A stretch of DNA of 60,473 nt, taken from contig NZ_QUZT01000040.1 of assembly GCF_004682045.1 (NCBI RefSeq), positions 1 through 60,473 of the forward strand, written 5' to 3'. Shown one piece after another: positions 17,531 through 25,709 of this stretch. Within the stretch, counting starts at the first letter, position 1. Every line of letters starts with the position of its first letter. Below the pieces are notes generated by a model. The model did no database searches and had not been told where the DNA came from. It worked only from the letters and a program-made list of their open reading frames with translations. A program made the translations under genes and the position numbers. This DNA is from Pseudomonas nabeulensis (GTDB lineage Bacteria > Pseudomonadota > Gammaproteobacteria > Pseudomonadales > Pseudomonadaceae).

Positions 17531-18019
17531 TCAGACCTTAACGTTCTGCCGGATATTCCAACCAAATTTCACCGGCCCGCCGTCCTTCGCGCCATCGGCC
17601 TTTTGCGGTTGGTAGCTGACTTCGACGGTGGCGAAGTTCAGGGAAATGCTCTCATTCAGTACATCGGCGCCCGGTTGCGCGCCGGTGCCGTAGGACACCA
17701 CCATCACCTCCTTCAAGGTGATCACCAGATACTCCACCGGGCTCGCCCCGCCCGCCTTGCGCACCACCAATCGCGCTTCGGGGTAATGCTTGCCACTGGC
17801 GCAGGCCATCATCAGGTTGGGGCTGGATTTATCCAACGGTTTCGTCAGGTTCAGGTTGGCCACATTGACCTTGCCCGCCCCGCCTCCCGTACCGCTGTGC
17901 ATGGAGCCGGTCTGGGCCAGACCCCATGCCCATTCCGTGATATCAATCTCATCCCGATGCGCCTGGTCCCGTGACTCACCCTTGATATCGCCCAGTTTCA
18001 AAAACATATCGACGGCCAT
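17531..18019 (-). CDS. hcp: Type VI secretion tube protein Hcp
   Basis: A 162-residue Hcp, beginning MAVDMFLKLGDIKGES and ending VKFGWNIRQNVKV, with GSMHSGTGGGAGKVNV and NLMMACASGKHYP in between: the Hcp1 pattern of P. aeruginosa. Hcp hexamers stack into the T6SS inner tube and carry small effectors in the lumen. The ATG at 18019 has GGAG upstream; a longer frame was rejected. There is no T6SS structural cluster in the window, so this is an orphan hcp. The gene divergent from it (18206) encodes a candidate cargo. Confidence 0.95.
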   Translation of the reverse strand: MAVDMFLKLGDIKGESRDQAHRDEIDITEWAWGLAQTGSMHSGTGGGAGKVNVANLNLTKPLDKSSPNLMMACASGKHYPEARLVVRKAGGASPVEYLVITLKEVMVVSYGTGAQPGADVLNESISLNFATVEVSYQPQKADGAKDGGPVKFGWNIRQNVKV

Positions 18020-18205
18020 GTTGGCTCCCTGTCCTTGTACGCGCCGGTAGTGACGCGGGGCGGACTTTTCCTTATTCACTAAGGCATCCACAAGACGCTA
18101 AAACGGGATCGGGAAGTGCCTTTCTTGAGAAAGCGAAACTTCCGACATTCATCTGCGCCACGGCGTCTTTACTCTCTCCACTCCCGAAAAACCCAGGAGT
18201 TAAGG

Positions 18206-19120
18206 ATGACCAGCGCCCTGTTCAGAGATGGATTTCCCTCGGCTCACCGCACTACGCGTCAACGGATTGAAGGCAGCATTGACCTGCGCCGATTGTTCAC
18301 GGCCATCGACGCCGACCCGGCGCTGATTGGCGCGGGGGTGGTGTATATCGATGAGGACTTCAATGCAGTGACCTTGCGTGAGTTTCAGGCGGTTTGCAGG
18401 GTGCAGCCGATCAAGGTGGTGCTGCGTGAGGCACCGCGGGCTGTGGGGGCGGTGGAGTTCAAAAGGATGTTGGAGCATGAGCCGAGGGAGTCGGAATGGG
18501 TGGCAGAGGCGTTGAAGACAGCGGTGACGTGTGGGGGGGCATTGCTGAGCTGGATGGTAGTAACGAGTGGAGTGATGTTGATGCCATTTACGGCTGGGAC
18601 GAGTGTGGTGATTACATTTATCGGTAACGCCGCCCTGGCTGCCAGTATCACCCAATGCCTCATCGGATTAGGTCGAACCGGCGCTGAGGCGTTTGCTCCA
18701 CACTACCTTGATCAATTGGATAACGACGCTTGGTATCAGGCCGTTAGCGCGACCCTGGACGCCATCTCTTTGCTTGGCGTTGCTACCTCGGCTTTGAGCA
18801 TCATCAAAACAGTCAATACAGCAACGAAAGTCACCGGTAAGCCACTCAGGCAAGTACTGAAAGGCCTGAACCGGCAAGAGCGCGCCAAGCTGAATGATGA
18901 GCTGCTAAGGCTTCAAGACCCTCGATTAACGGTAAAACTCCTTAAAGTGAAACAAGCCAGCAGAGCACTGCCGAAACGAATCAGCGCCATAGAAATGCAA
19001 ATGGCTACCGTCAACCACATAAGAGAAGCGGTCGCGGCAACGCTGGGTTTCGCGAGCAGCTCAATGCCAGGAAACATCAAAACGTTGGCCATTGGCATCT
19101 ACGAGGAAGTTAGCCAATGA
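18206..19120 (+). CDS. Putative Hcp-linked, membrane-active T6SS effector
   Basis: A 304-residue protein. Residues 1-100 are soluble. Residues about 105-155 are strongly hydrophobic, with small-residue stretches (TCGGALLSWMVV, FTAGTSVVITFIGNAALAAS), and about 190-215 holds another hydrophobic helix (AISLLGVATSALSII). The C terminus is basic. There is no signal peptide. Size, a hydrophobic centre, the divergent hcp and an overlapping gene for a four-helix membrane protein recall pore-forming T6SS effector/immunity pairs such as Tse4/Tsi4; that is inference. The ATG at 18206 has AGGAG 11 bases ahead. The 3' end overlaps the next gene (ATGA). Confidence 0.6.
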   Translation: MTSALFRDGFPSAHRTTRQRIEGSIDLRRLFTAIDADPALIGAGVVYIDEDFNAVTLREFQAVCRVQPIKVVLREAPRAVGAVEFKRMLEHEPRESEWVAEALKTAVTCGGALLSWMVVTSGVMLMPFTAGTSVVITFIGNAALAASITQCLIGLGRTGAEAFAPHYLDQLDNDAWYQAVSATLDAISLLGVATSALSIIKTVNTATKVTGKPLRQVLKGLNRQERAKLNDELLRLQDPRLTVKLLKVKQASRALPKRISAIEMQMATVNHIREAVAATLGFASSSMPGNIKTLAIGIYEEVSQ

Positions 19121-19677
19121 GCAAACATAAAAGGAGAAGGCACCTTAAGGAATTCGAAACAGACGAAAAGTGGAACGATTGGAAAACCTTGAACCCTGAG
19201 GAGCGCGCTTATGCCTACTTCTACTTTGAAAACCCTAAAAAGTTCAGGAGGCGCTATGCACTAGTGATTGGCGCCGACCTTATGATTGGCTGCCTCACAA
19301 TTGCGATGACCGCAGTCCTGATGTTGATGACCTTCCTCACAACAATGGATGAAGACATTGCAGTCAGAATTTTTTATTTCGGCAGTCTCGTAGTGGGCTT
19401 TACCCTCGTTGCCTCCAAGATTCAGGTGGTCTATGGCCGAATCCGCTTGGTATGGATGAGTGTCGGTATTTATGTAATCTGCTTGCTGATCTCCATCCCC
19501 GCGATAGCGTACCGTCCGCCACTTTTTCTCTACTTCATGGCTCTACTTAGCCCGCTGACAGGTCTGCTGGTTCTCAACAGCCCCCGCTGCCGCGAACTGC
19601 GCTACAAAATGCTCGAAATCCGCCACAAGCGCGAAGACACCATCGCTACCCTGAAACAGCAAGGCCGCTGGAAATAG
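19117..19677 (+). CDS. Four-helix membrane protein, candidate immunity protein
   Basis: A 186-residue protein with a charged N terminus (HKRRRHLKEFETDEKW) and four predicted membrane helices at about 48-72, 84-105, 112-135 and 138-156, followed by a basic C-terminal tail. It belongs to no family I recognise. The ATG overlaps the stop codon of the putative effector, as expected for a cognate immunity protein made in fixed ratio. Immunity proteins against pore-forming toxins are often multi-pass membrane proteins. The alternative is that it helps target the upstream protein to membranes. Confidence 0.55.
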   Translation: MSKHKRRRHLKEFETDEKWNDWKTLNPEERAYAYFYFENPKKFRRRYALVIGADLMIGCLTIAMTAVLMLMTFLTTMDEDIAVRIFYFGSLVVGFTLVASKIQVVYGRIRLVWMSVGIYVICLLISIPAIAYRPPLFLYFMALLSPLTGLLVLNSPRCRELRYKMLEIRHKREDTIATLKQQGRWK

Positions 19678-19709
19678 TGGTAACACCCCCACTCAAACAA
19701 GGACCCCCC

Positions 19710-20849
19710 ATGCAAGACATCCATAACATCCTGCGCCAATACAACACCGAAGGCGCCACCCACCTTTACTCAAGCCCGCCTTCGGTACTCACCCCCGCCG
19801 ACCTGTACCGGGCCAAGCACGATGCGCATTACCGCGACTTGATCGCCGGCAGCAATATCTACCTGATCACTGCCCGGCGCCGGGTGTTGATCAATCCGCT
19901 GGATATTTGCCTGATGGGCCGCTCAGCCCATGGCAGTTTCCTGGTGATGGATGAGTACGGTGTGCAGTCGGTGCCGTTTCGGTATGACATCGCGCCGATC
20001 AATGCCGACGATGATGAAGACATCGAGCAGGTGCTCGTCGCGCCAAATGGCACACACCTTTTTGTGATGACCGCCTCGAGAAAACAAACCGTCGCCGCCC
20101 ATGTGGTGGTGAGCCAGGCCGACAGTGCCCTGGAAGCGGACCATCGGGACATGCAGGTGTTGTACGTCGGCCAGGGCATCGGCAAGGTGCACGCACGTAC
20201 CGCGGTCGACCGGTTGTTGAACCACACCACCTTGCAACGCATCCTCGCCGAGGCCTCGACCAATAGCCCCGAGCTGGAGATTTCACTGTTGCTGTATCGC
20301 TTTGAACATGGCCGGACCGTGATCAGCAACGGCGGTAACTTCAACGTCGACCCTCGCGCCACCGAGGAAGAAGAAACCGCGCATTTCGAGCGGTTGCGGG
20401 GTGTGCGTCTGAACAGAAACGAGGTGATTTCGCTGGCGGAAGCGGCGCTGATCAACCACTTCAAGCCGCACTACAACACCCAGCTCAAATCGACTAACTT
20501 CGCCGCCAGCCAAAAGATCGTGGCGTTGAAAAAACTCCTGGCCAAAGGCATCACCGGCCTCACTGTGGAAATTTCAACAGCGAACCTCAATGCACGCCTG
20601 GGCACCCCCGCCGCGTTGCCGATGGACCTGGAACAGCTGCTGCCCGATTACGCGCTGGAAGGCGTCTACCTCAACACCGATCAACAAAAACAGGCCTGGG
20701 CCGAGCAACTGCACCTTATGGCCCATACGCATCTGGCGAGTTTTGCACTGACCACGCCCCAGGAGCGCGAGACCTTTATGCACGGCATGGTGTGGCTTGG
20801 GGAGACCGAACGCGAGCAGCTCTGGCCGTTGCACGGCAAGTTCGAATAA
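19710..20849 (+). CDS. Protein with a GIY-YIG-like nuclease domain
   Basis: A 379-residue protein of unknown role. Residues about 150-256 look like a divergent GIY-YIG endonuclease: MQVLYVGQG at 148-156, RTAVDRLLNHTTLQRIL with His172, then LAEAALINHFKPHYN at 242-256, in which Glu244 sits where the metal-binding Glu is expected and P-x-YN closes the fold. The N-terminal 145 residues and the C-terminal 120 have no known motif. It follows the putative immunity gene by 32 bp on the same strand. It could be a second antibacterial cargo, or a housekeeping nuclease unrelated to the T6SS genes. The start at 19710 has CAAGGA upstream. Confidence 0.55.
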   Translation: MQDIHNILRQYNTEGATHLYSSPPSVLTPADLYRAKHDAHYRDLIAGSNIYLITARRRVLINPLDICLMGRSAHGSFLVMDEYGVQSVPFRYDIAPINADDDEDIEQVLVAPNGTHLFVMTASRKQTVAAHVVVSQADSALEADHRDMQVLYVGQGIGKVHARTAVDRLLNHTTLQRILAEASTNSPELEISLLLYRFEHGRTVISNGGNFNVDPRATEEEETAHFERLRGVRLNRNEVISLAEAALINHFKPHYNTQLKSTNFAASQKIVALKKLLAKGITGLTVEISTANLNARLGTPAALPMDLEQLLPDYALEGVYLNTDQQKQAWAEQLHLMAHTHLASFALTTPQERETFMHGMVWLGETEREQLWPLHGKFE

Positions 20850-20959
20850 TCGGAATGAGCAGGCTGTTGATTGGGTAACAACCTGCCTCCCGACTGTTGC
20901 ATAAACAACCCCCCAGCCTACCCACTCAAAAAAACACCCATAATTTCAATCACTTAATT

Positions 20960-20977
20960 ATGACAAAATGATGGCAC
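20960..20977 (-). promoter_or_regulatory. Weak Pho-box-like repeat before the receptor/PhoD operon
   Basis: Read on the minus strand, GTGCCAT-CATT-TTGTCAT matches two copies of the PhoB half-site CTGTCAT with the standard 4-base gap at 11 of 14 positions. It lies 113 bp before the receptor ATG. Orientation is opposite to transcription, which lowers confidence, but the PhoD gene downstream makes phosphate control plausible. Confidence 0.25.
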
Positions 20978-21089
20978 ATAGCTTGCTATCAACCTCCCCA
21001 GCTTACTCTTCAAAGAGCGGCCCCTGCGCGATGGGACGGCATACCGCCTGCCCCGCGCCCAAGAATGGAATTTCTTAAGGGACCTTGCC

Positions 21090-23360
21090 ATGCACGCGTT
21101 GCTTCGCACCCATCGTTACACCAAACCCGCCCGCCCGTTTGTGCTTGCCAGTGCACCGTTCATGGCGCTGTTGGCCGGCGATGCGCTGGGGGCTGAATCC
21201 CAGACCACCACCGCCCTGCCCCAGGTCACGGTGACCGCCCAGCGCCACGAAGAATCGGCCCAGGACGTGGGCATCGCCCTCACCGCCCTCAGTGGCGAGG
21301 ACTTGCAGAACAAGGGCGTGACCAACGTCAATGAGCTGCAAAACTACGTGCCCAACCTCGACATCGCCCCGCAGTACGGCGGCGGCAACCCGCTGTTCCG
21401 CATTCGGGGCGTGGGCCTCAAGGATTACGGCAGCAATAACACCTCCACTGTGGGCGTGTACCTCGATCAAGTGGCGTTGCCCTATCCGATCCAGACCCAA
21501 GGCCAATTGTTCGACCTGGAGCGCGTCGAAGTTCTGCGCGGCCCGCAAGGGACGTTGTACGGGCGCAACAGCACCGCCGGTGCGATCAACTTCATCACCA
21601 ACAAGCCGACCCGCGAGTTTCACGGCGGATTGACCACCAGCTACGGTTCCTACAACGCCAGCAACGTCGAAGGGTTCCTCTCCGGCCCATTGACCGACAC
21701 CCTGCGCGGGCGCCTGTCCTTCATCACCGAGCAAGGCGGCGCCTGGCAGGACAACCGCGTCACCGGGCAAAGCCTGGGGGACAAGGACAACACCTCGGTG
21801 CGCGGTCAGTTCGACTGGGACGCCACGCCGGACATCAACTTCAACCTCACCGTGCATGCCGGCGAGGACAAGTCCGACAGCCGTGGTTCGTACCTGTACC
21901 AGGGCCTGAAACCCAACGCCAACGGCGCGGCGTACTCCGCCATCAACCCGGAAAACAACGGCAAGAAAACCGGTTGGGGCCTGACCCCAGGCTTTGCCAA
22001 ACTCACCGGGCTGTCGGTGGGCGACAAACCCCATCGCGACAACGACAACACCGGCTTCGCGCTCACCGGCACGTTCGACCTGAACGACCACCTGAGCGTC
22101 ACCAGCATCACCGCGTCCGACCGTTTCCGCCGTCGCGAATACATCGACTGGGATGCCTCGGTGATCCCGCAATCCGATGAATATTTCGACTCGAAGATCG
22201 AAGTGTTCTCCCAGGAACTGCGCCTGGCCTCCCACGACAACGAGCGCTTCAACTGGCAAACCGGCCTGTACTTCGCCCAGGACCGCCTGGACGAAAACTT
22301 CTACTCGGACTTCAGCGCCAACCTGGGTTACGGCACTTACACCTCCTACACCCAGAAATCCAACACCTACAGCGCCTTCGCCCAGGGTGACTACCGGCTC
22401 ACCGATGACTTGAAGTTGATCGTCGGTATCCGCCAGGAAAAAGAACACCGCGAACTGGAAGACTTCGCCACCCAACGCATCCTGGTCAACAGCGGCGTGT
22501 ACAGCCTCGGCCAGCTCAGTTTCCCGGCAGCCGACAGTGATCTGGACAGCAACTCCACTTCGTGGAAACTCGGTTTGGAGTACCAGCTAACCCCATCTAC
22601 CTTGCTGTATTCCACGGTCAGCCGAGGGATCAAGTCCGGGGGCTTTACTGCTTATAACTCCAGCTATGCCGAGCAAATCGCGCCGGTCAAACCGGAGAAA
22701 CTGCTGGCCTATGAAGTGGGCTTCAAGAGCGACCTGAGCGACACCCTGCGCTTCAACGGTTCGGCGTTCTACTACGACTACCGCGACCAGCAATACCAGT
22801 CCCAGGTGTGGATCAGCCAACAGGTGGGCAACGTGGGTCGGCTGGTGAATATTCCCAAGTCGAAGATCTACGGCTACGAGCTGGAGCTGCAATGGGAGCC
22901 GCTGTCGGGCCTCACTGTTGGCCAGTACTTCGGCACCAAGAAAGGCAAGTACGTCGACTACCAGGGCCTGAACAGCACCGCCACCCGCGCGGTGGGTTTT
23001 GCCTACCCGGTGTACACCGACTTCTCCGGTTCCAGCCTGACCAACTTCCCGAAAATCAGCTACGGCGGCCAGTTGCAGTACGTGTGGGACGTGGGCGGTT
23101 TCACCTTCAGTGCCGAGAGCGACTACTCGTTCCACGACCGCATCACCGGCAGCAACGGCACCACCACCCAGGCCTACTGGCTGGCCAATGCGCGCCTGGG
23201 CATCACGCCCAAAGGCAGCAACTGGTCCGGCGCGCTGTGGGCGCGCAACGTGTTCGACAAGAAATACGACCTGTACCACGGCTCGTTCCTGTCCAACGCG
23301 CAAATCGCCACACCGGGTGACCCGCGCACCGTGGGTGTGCAGGCCAGTTATAAATTCTAG
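21090..23360 (+). CDS. TonB-dependent receptor linked to PhoD
   Basis: A 756-residue receptor: signal peptide ending near ALGAES, TonB-box region (LPQVTVTAQRHEES), plug (LFRIRGVGLKDYG, FDLERVEVLRGPQGTLYGRNSTAGAINFITNKP) and a barrel with terminal Phe (VQASYKF). The RGPQGTLYGRNSTAGAIN plug is common in receptors for organic nutrients. It lies 9 bp before a Tat-exported PhoD phosphatase gene, so the pair may import or capture a phosphorus compound. TAAGGGA precedes the ATG. An AT-rich 240-bp gap upstream holds the promoter. Confidence 0.9.
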   Translation: MHALLRTHRYTKPARPFVLASAPFMALLAGDALGAESQTTTALPQVTVTAQRHEESAQDVGIALTALSGEDLQNKGVTNVNELQNYVPNLDIAPQYGGGNPLFRIRGVGLKDYGSNNTSTVGVYLDQVALPYPIQTQGQLFDLERVEVLRGPQGTLYGRNSTAGAINFITNKPTREFHGGLTTSYGSYNASNVEGFLSGPLTDTLRGRLSFITEQGGAWQDNRVTGQSLGDKDNTSVRGQFDWDATPDINFNLTVHAGEDKSDSRGSYLYQGLKPNANGAAYSAINPENNGKKTGWGLTPGFAKLTGLSVGDKPHRDNDNTGFALTGTFDLNDHLSVTSITASDRFRRREYIDWDASVIPQSDEYFDSKIEVFSQELRLASHDNERFNWQTGLYFAQDRLDENFYSDFSANLGYGTYTSYTQKSNTYSAFAQGDYRLTDDLKLIVGIRQEKEHRELEDFATQRILVNSGVYSLGQLSFPAADSDLDSNSTSWKLGLEYQLTPSTLLYSTVSRGIKSGGFTAYNSSYAEQIAPVKPEKLLAYEVGFKSDLSDTLRFNGSAFYYDYRDQQYQSQVWISQQVGNVGRLVNIPKSKIYGYELELQWEPLSGLTVGQYFGTKKGKYVDYQGLNSTATRAVGFAYPVYTDFSGSSLTNFPKISYGGQLQYVWDVGGFTFSAESDYSFHDRITGSNGTTTQAYWLANARLGITPKGSNWSGALWARNVFDKKYDLYHGSFLSNAQIATPGDPRTVGVQASYKF

Positions 23361-23369
23361 GAGGCTGTG

Positions 23370-24935
23370 ATGTCGTTCGACCTGAACCGCCGCCAGGCGC
23401 TGGGCCTGCTGATTGCCGCGCCGCTGGTATTACGTTACGGCAGCGCCCTGGCCAATGTGGCCACGCCGTTCACCCTGGGGGTCGCCAGTGGCGATCCCTG
23501 GCCCGATGGGTTTGTGATCTGGACGCGGCTGAGTACGTTGCCGCTGTTCCCCGGCAACGAATACGCCTTGCCCGCCAGCATCCCGGTGGACTGGGAAGTC
23601 GCCCTGGACGAGAACTTCCAGCGCATCGCCCAGCGCGGCCGCACCCAGGCCCTGGCGATCAACGGCCACGCGGTGCATGTGGAACTGCGCGGGTTGCAAC
23701 CGGGCCGTGAGTACTGGTATCGCTTTATCGCCCTGGGCGAACGCGGGCCGACTGGCCGGGCGCTGACCTTGCCGGCGCTGAACGCCAAGGTCGACCATCT
23801 GCGCTTGGGCGTGGCCTCTTGCGCTCACTATGAACGGGGGTTTTTCAGCGCTTATCGGCATATGGCCAACGAGCGCCCCGACTTGGTGCTGTTCCTCGGT
23901 GACTACATCTACGAATACACCAATGCGCCCGGCACCCAGGGCCTGGCCCGCGCCTACAACGCGCCCGAAGCCACCGACCTGGCCGGCTATCGCTACCGCT
24001 ACGCGTTGCACAAGACCGACCCTGATTTGCAACACCTGCACGCCGCCGCGCCATGGATCGCGACCTGGGATGATCATGAGGTGCAGGACGATTATTCCGG
24101 CGTGTCCTCCAAGGATCCGAGGGTGACCTTTGCCGCGTTCCAGCAACGCCGAGCGGCGGCGTACCAGGCGTTTCTGGAAAACATGCCGCTACGCCGCCCG
24201 CCACTGGGCAGCAACGGCAGCCCGCAGATTTATCGGCGGTTTACCTATGGCGACCTGGCGGCGATCCCGGTGTTGGATGGGCGCCAATATCGTTCGCGCC
24301 AGCCGTGTTACCAGGCGCCCAATTTCGGTAAGGGGCATATGGAATTGAGCAGTTGCGTGGACCTCGCCGATCCCAAGCGAACGCTGTTGGGATTCGAACA
24401 GGAGCGCTGGCTGTATGACGGTTTGCGTCGCAGTGACAGCCGCTGGAACCTGCTGGCCCAGGACCTGTTGGTGGCGCCGTTGCGGGCGGAGCGTCCGGGC
24501 ACGGATGGGGCGCGGTATTGGACCGACAGTTGGGATGGGTTCCAGGCGGCGCGTGGGCGGCTGATCGAAAACCTGCGGGACACCCGAGTGGCGAATCCGG
24601 TGGTGTTGAGTGGGGATTACCATTCGTTCTGGGCCAACCATTTGTATGAGCGGCCGGAGGATCCGGAGTCGAAACTGGTGGCGGCGGAGTTTGTGGGCAC
24701 ATCGATTACGTCGAATGGGCCGAGTTATGAGGCGGTGCAGTCGATCTTGCCGGCCAATCCGCAGATTCGGTTTTATGACAGTCGCCCGCGCGGGTATTTG
24801 TCGCTGGAACTGACGCCTGGGCAGTTGTCGGTGAAGATGCAGGCTATCTCTGATCGGCTGGATCCACAGGCCACCGTGTCGACCCTCAAGCAGTTTGTGG
24901 TAGAGAGCGGCAGTCCCCGGTTACAGGTTGTATGA
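23370..24935 (+). CDS. phoD: Tat-exported PhoD-family alkaline phosphatase/phosphodiesterase
   Basis: A 521-residue secreted phosphatase of the PhoD family. The twin-arginine signal is clear (NRRQALGLLIAAPLVL). An Ig-like N-terminal PhoD domain (GVASGDPWPDGFVIWTRL) is followed by the catalytic metallophosphatase region: GVASCAHYERG, LVLFLGDYIYEY, IATWDDHEVQDDYSG and SGDYHSFW. PhoD enzymes use Fe3+/Ca2+ and cleave phosphomonoesters and diesters in the periplasm. The ATG at 23370 directly follows an in-frame GTG; AGGAGG lies eight bases ahead of it. It is the second gene of the receptor-PhoD pair and probably processes ligand released at, or taken in by, the receptor. Confidence 0.9.
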   Translation: MSFDLNRRQALGLLIAAPLVLRYGSALANVATPFTLGVASGDPWPDGFVIWTRLSTLPLFPGNEYALPASIPVDWEVALDENFQRIAQRGRTQALAINGHAVHVELRGLQPGREYWYRFIALGERGPTGRALTLPALNAKVDHLRLGVASCAHYERGFFSAYRHMANERPDLVLFLGDYIYEYTNAPGTQGLARAYNAPEATDLAGYRYRYALHKTDPDLQHLHAAAPWIATWDDHEVQDDYSGVSSKDPRVTFAAFQQRRAAAYQAFLENMPLRRPPLGSNGSPQIYRRFTYGDLAAIPVLDGRQYRSRQPCYQAPNFGKGHMELSSCVDLADPKRTLLGFEQERWLYDGLRRSDSRWNLLAQDLLVAPLRAERPGTDGARYWTDSWDGFQAARGRLIENLRDTRVANPVVLSGDYHSFWANHLYERPEDPESKLVAAEFVGTSITSNGPSYEAVQSILPANPQIRFYDSRPRGYLSLELTPGQLSVKMQAISDRLDPQATVSTLKQFVVESGSPRLQVV

Positions 24936-24945
24936 GGGGTTAAAT

Positions 24946-24969
24946 GTGGGAGGGGGCTTGCCCCCGATG
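24946..24969 (+). repeat. REP element
   Basis: GTGGGAGGGGGCTTGCCCCCGATG, starting 10 bases after the phoD stop codon. Its inner GGGGGCTTGCCCCC half can form a hairpin in the mRNA and may protect the 3' end of the receptor-phoD transcript. Confidence 0.8.
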
Positions 24970-25000
24970 GCGGTGTGTCATTTGGTGGAGGTGTTTGGTC

Positions 25001-25276
25001 GGAGTACATATCCGTTATTTAGGTAACGGCGGCTTATGGTTCCGCTCTTACAGCGGCTCACTTTTGGAAAGGCCCAAAAGTAAGCAAAAGGCCTTCGCCC
25101 CACCACTCGGCACCTCGCCTAGGCTCGGTGTGCCCTCTCTCCGGCTTGAATCCGTGGGCCGCCGCCACGCGCCATCCATGGCGCGGGGCGGCTAACCCGG
25201 CGTCCTGCCGGGTTACCCACGGATTCAAGCCTGCGTTCGGCCAGCGTGGTTTAACGGGGCGCCTAAGATCAAAAGC
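25001..25276 (+). repeat. Large intergenic repeat, copy A (with palindromic core)
   Basis: The element begins GGAGTACATATCCGTT, carries a CTTTTGG/CCAAAAG hairpin at about 25048-25080, and contains a long palindrome at 25144-25230: 15-base arms (GCTTGAATCCGTGGG and its exact complement) around a 57-base core with two smaller hairpins. Its outer parts match copies B (25484-25708, inverted) and C (38744-39052, inverted). It lies wholly between genes. Confidence 0.8.
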
Positions 25277-25286
25277 CAAATCAAAA

Positions 25287-25336
<50 letters not shown>

Positions 25337-25370
25337 AAACCACTCTCTACCTGATGTATGGAGATCAAAA

Positions 25371-25461
25371 CTGTGGGAGGGGGCTTGCCCCCGATGAGGG
25401 AGTGTCAGCCGAAAAGTTTGCAGCTGACACACCGCCATCGGGGGCAAGCCCCCTCCCACAG
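25371..25461. repeat. Complete REPIN (inverted REP pair)
   Basis: CTGTGGGAGGGGGCTTGCCC at the left and its exact inverse at the right end flank a spacer with an inner hairpin GTGTCAGC/GCTGACAC. Two REPs in opposite orientation joined by a short hairpin spacer define a REPIN, a non-autonomous element mobilised by RAYT transposases. No RAYT gene is in the window. Confidence 0.85.
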
Positions 25462-25483
25462 TGTTGACCGAGTACGACACACC

Positions 25484-25708
25484 CAACCGGTCGGCTCTAA
25501 GGCCGCCGCGCTCTTGCTTTTGATCTGCGGTCGCCTCGTCAAACACGCTGGCCGAACGCAGGCTTTGGAGCGTGGGCATGCCGAGCCTAGGCGAGGCACC
25601 GAGTGGTGGGGCGAGGACCTTTTGCTTCCTTTTGGGTCCTTCCAAAAGTGGGCCGCCGTAAGAGCGGAACCATAAGTTGCCGTTACCTAAAAAACGGATA
25701 TGTACTCC
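25484..25708 (-). repeat. Large intergenic repeat, copy B (without core)
   Basis: Inverted relative to copy A. It shares the GGAGTACATATCCGTT end, the CTTTTGG/CCAAAAG hairpin zone and the GCGTTCGGCCAGCGTG flank, but lacks the arms and 57-base palindrome found in A and C. It therefore looks like an empty form of the same element. It ends one base before the stop codon of the ABC ATPase gene at 25710. Confidence 0.75.
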
Positions 25709-25709
25709 A

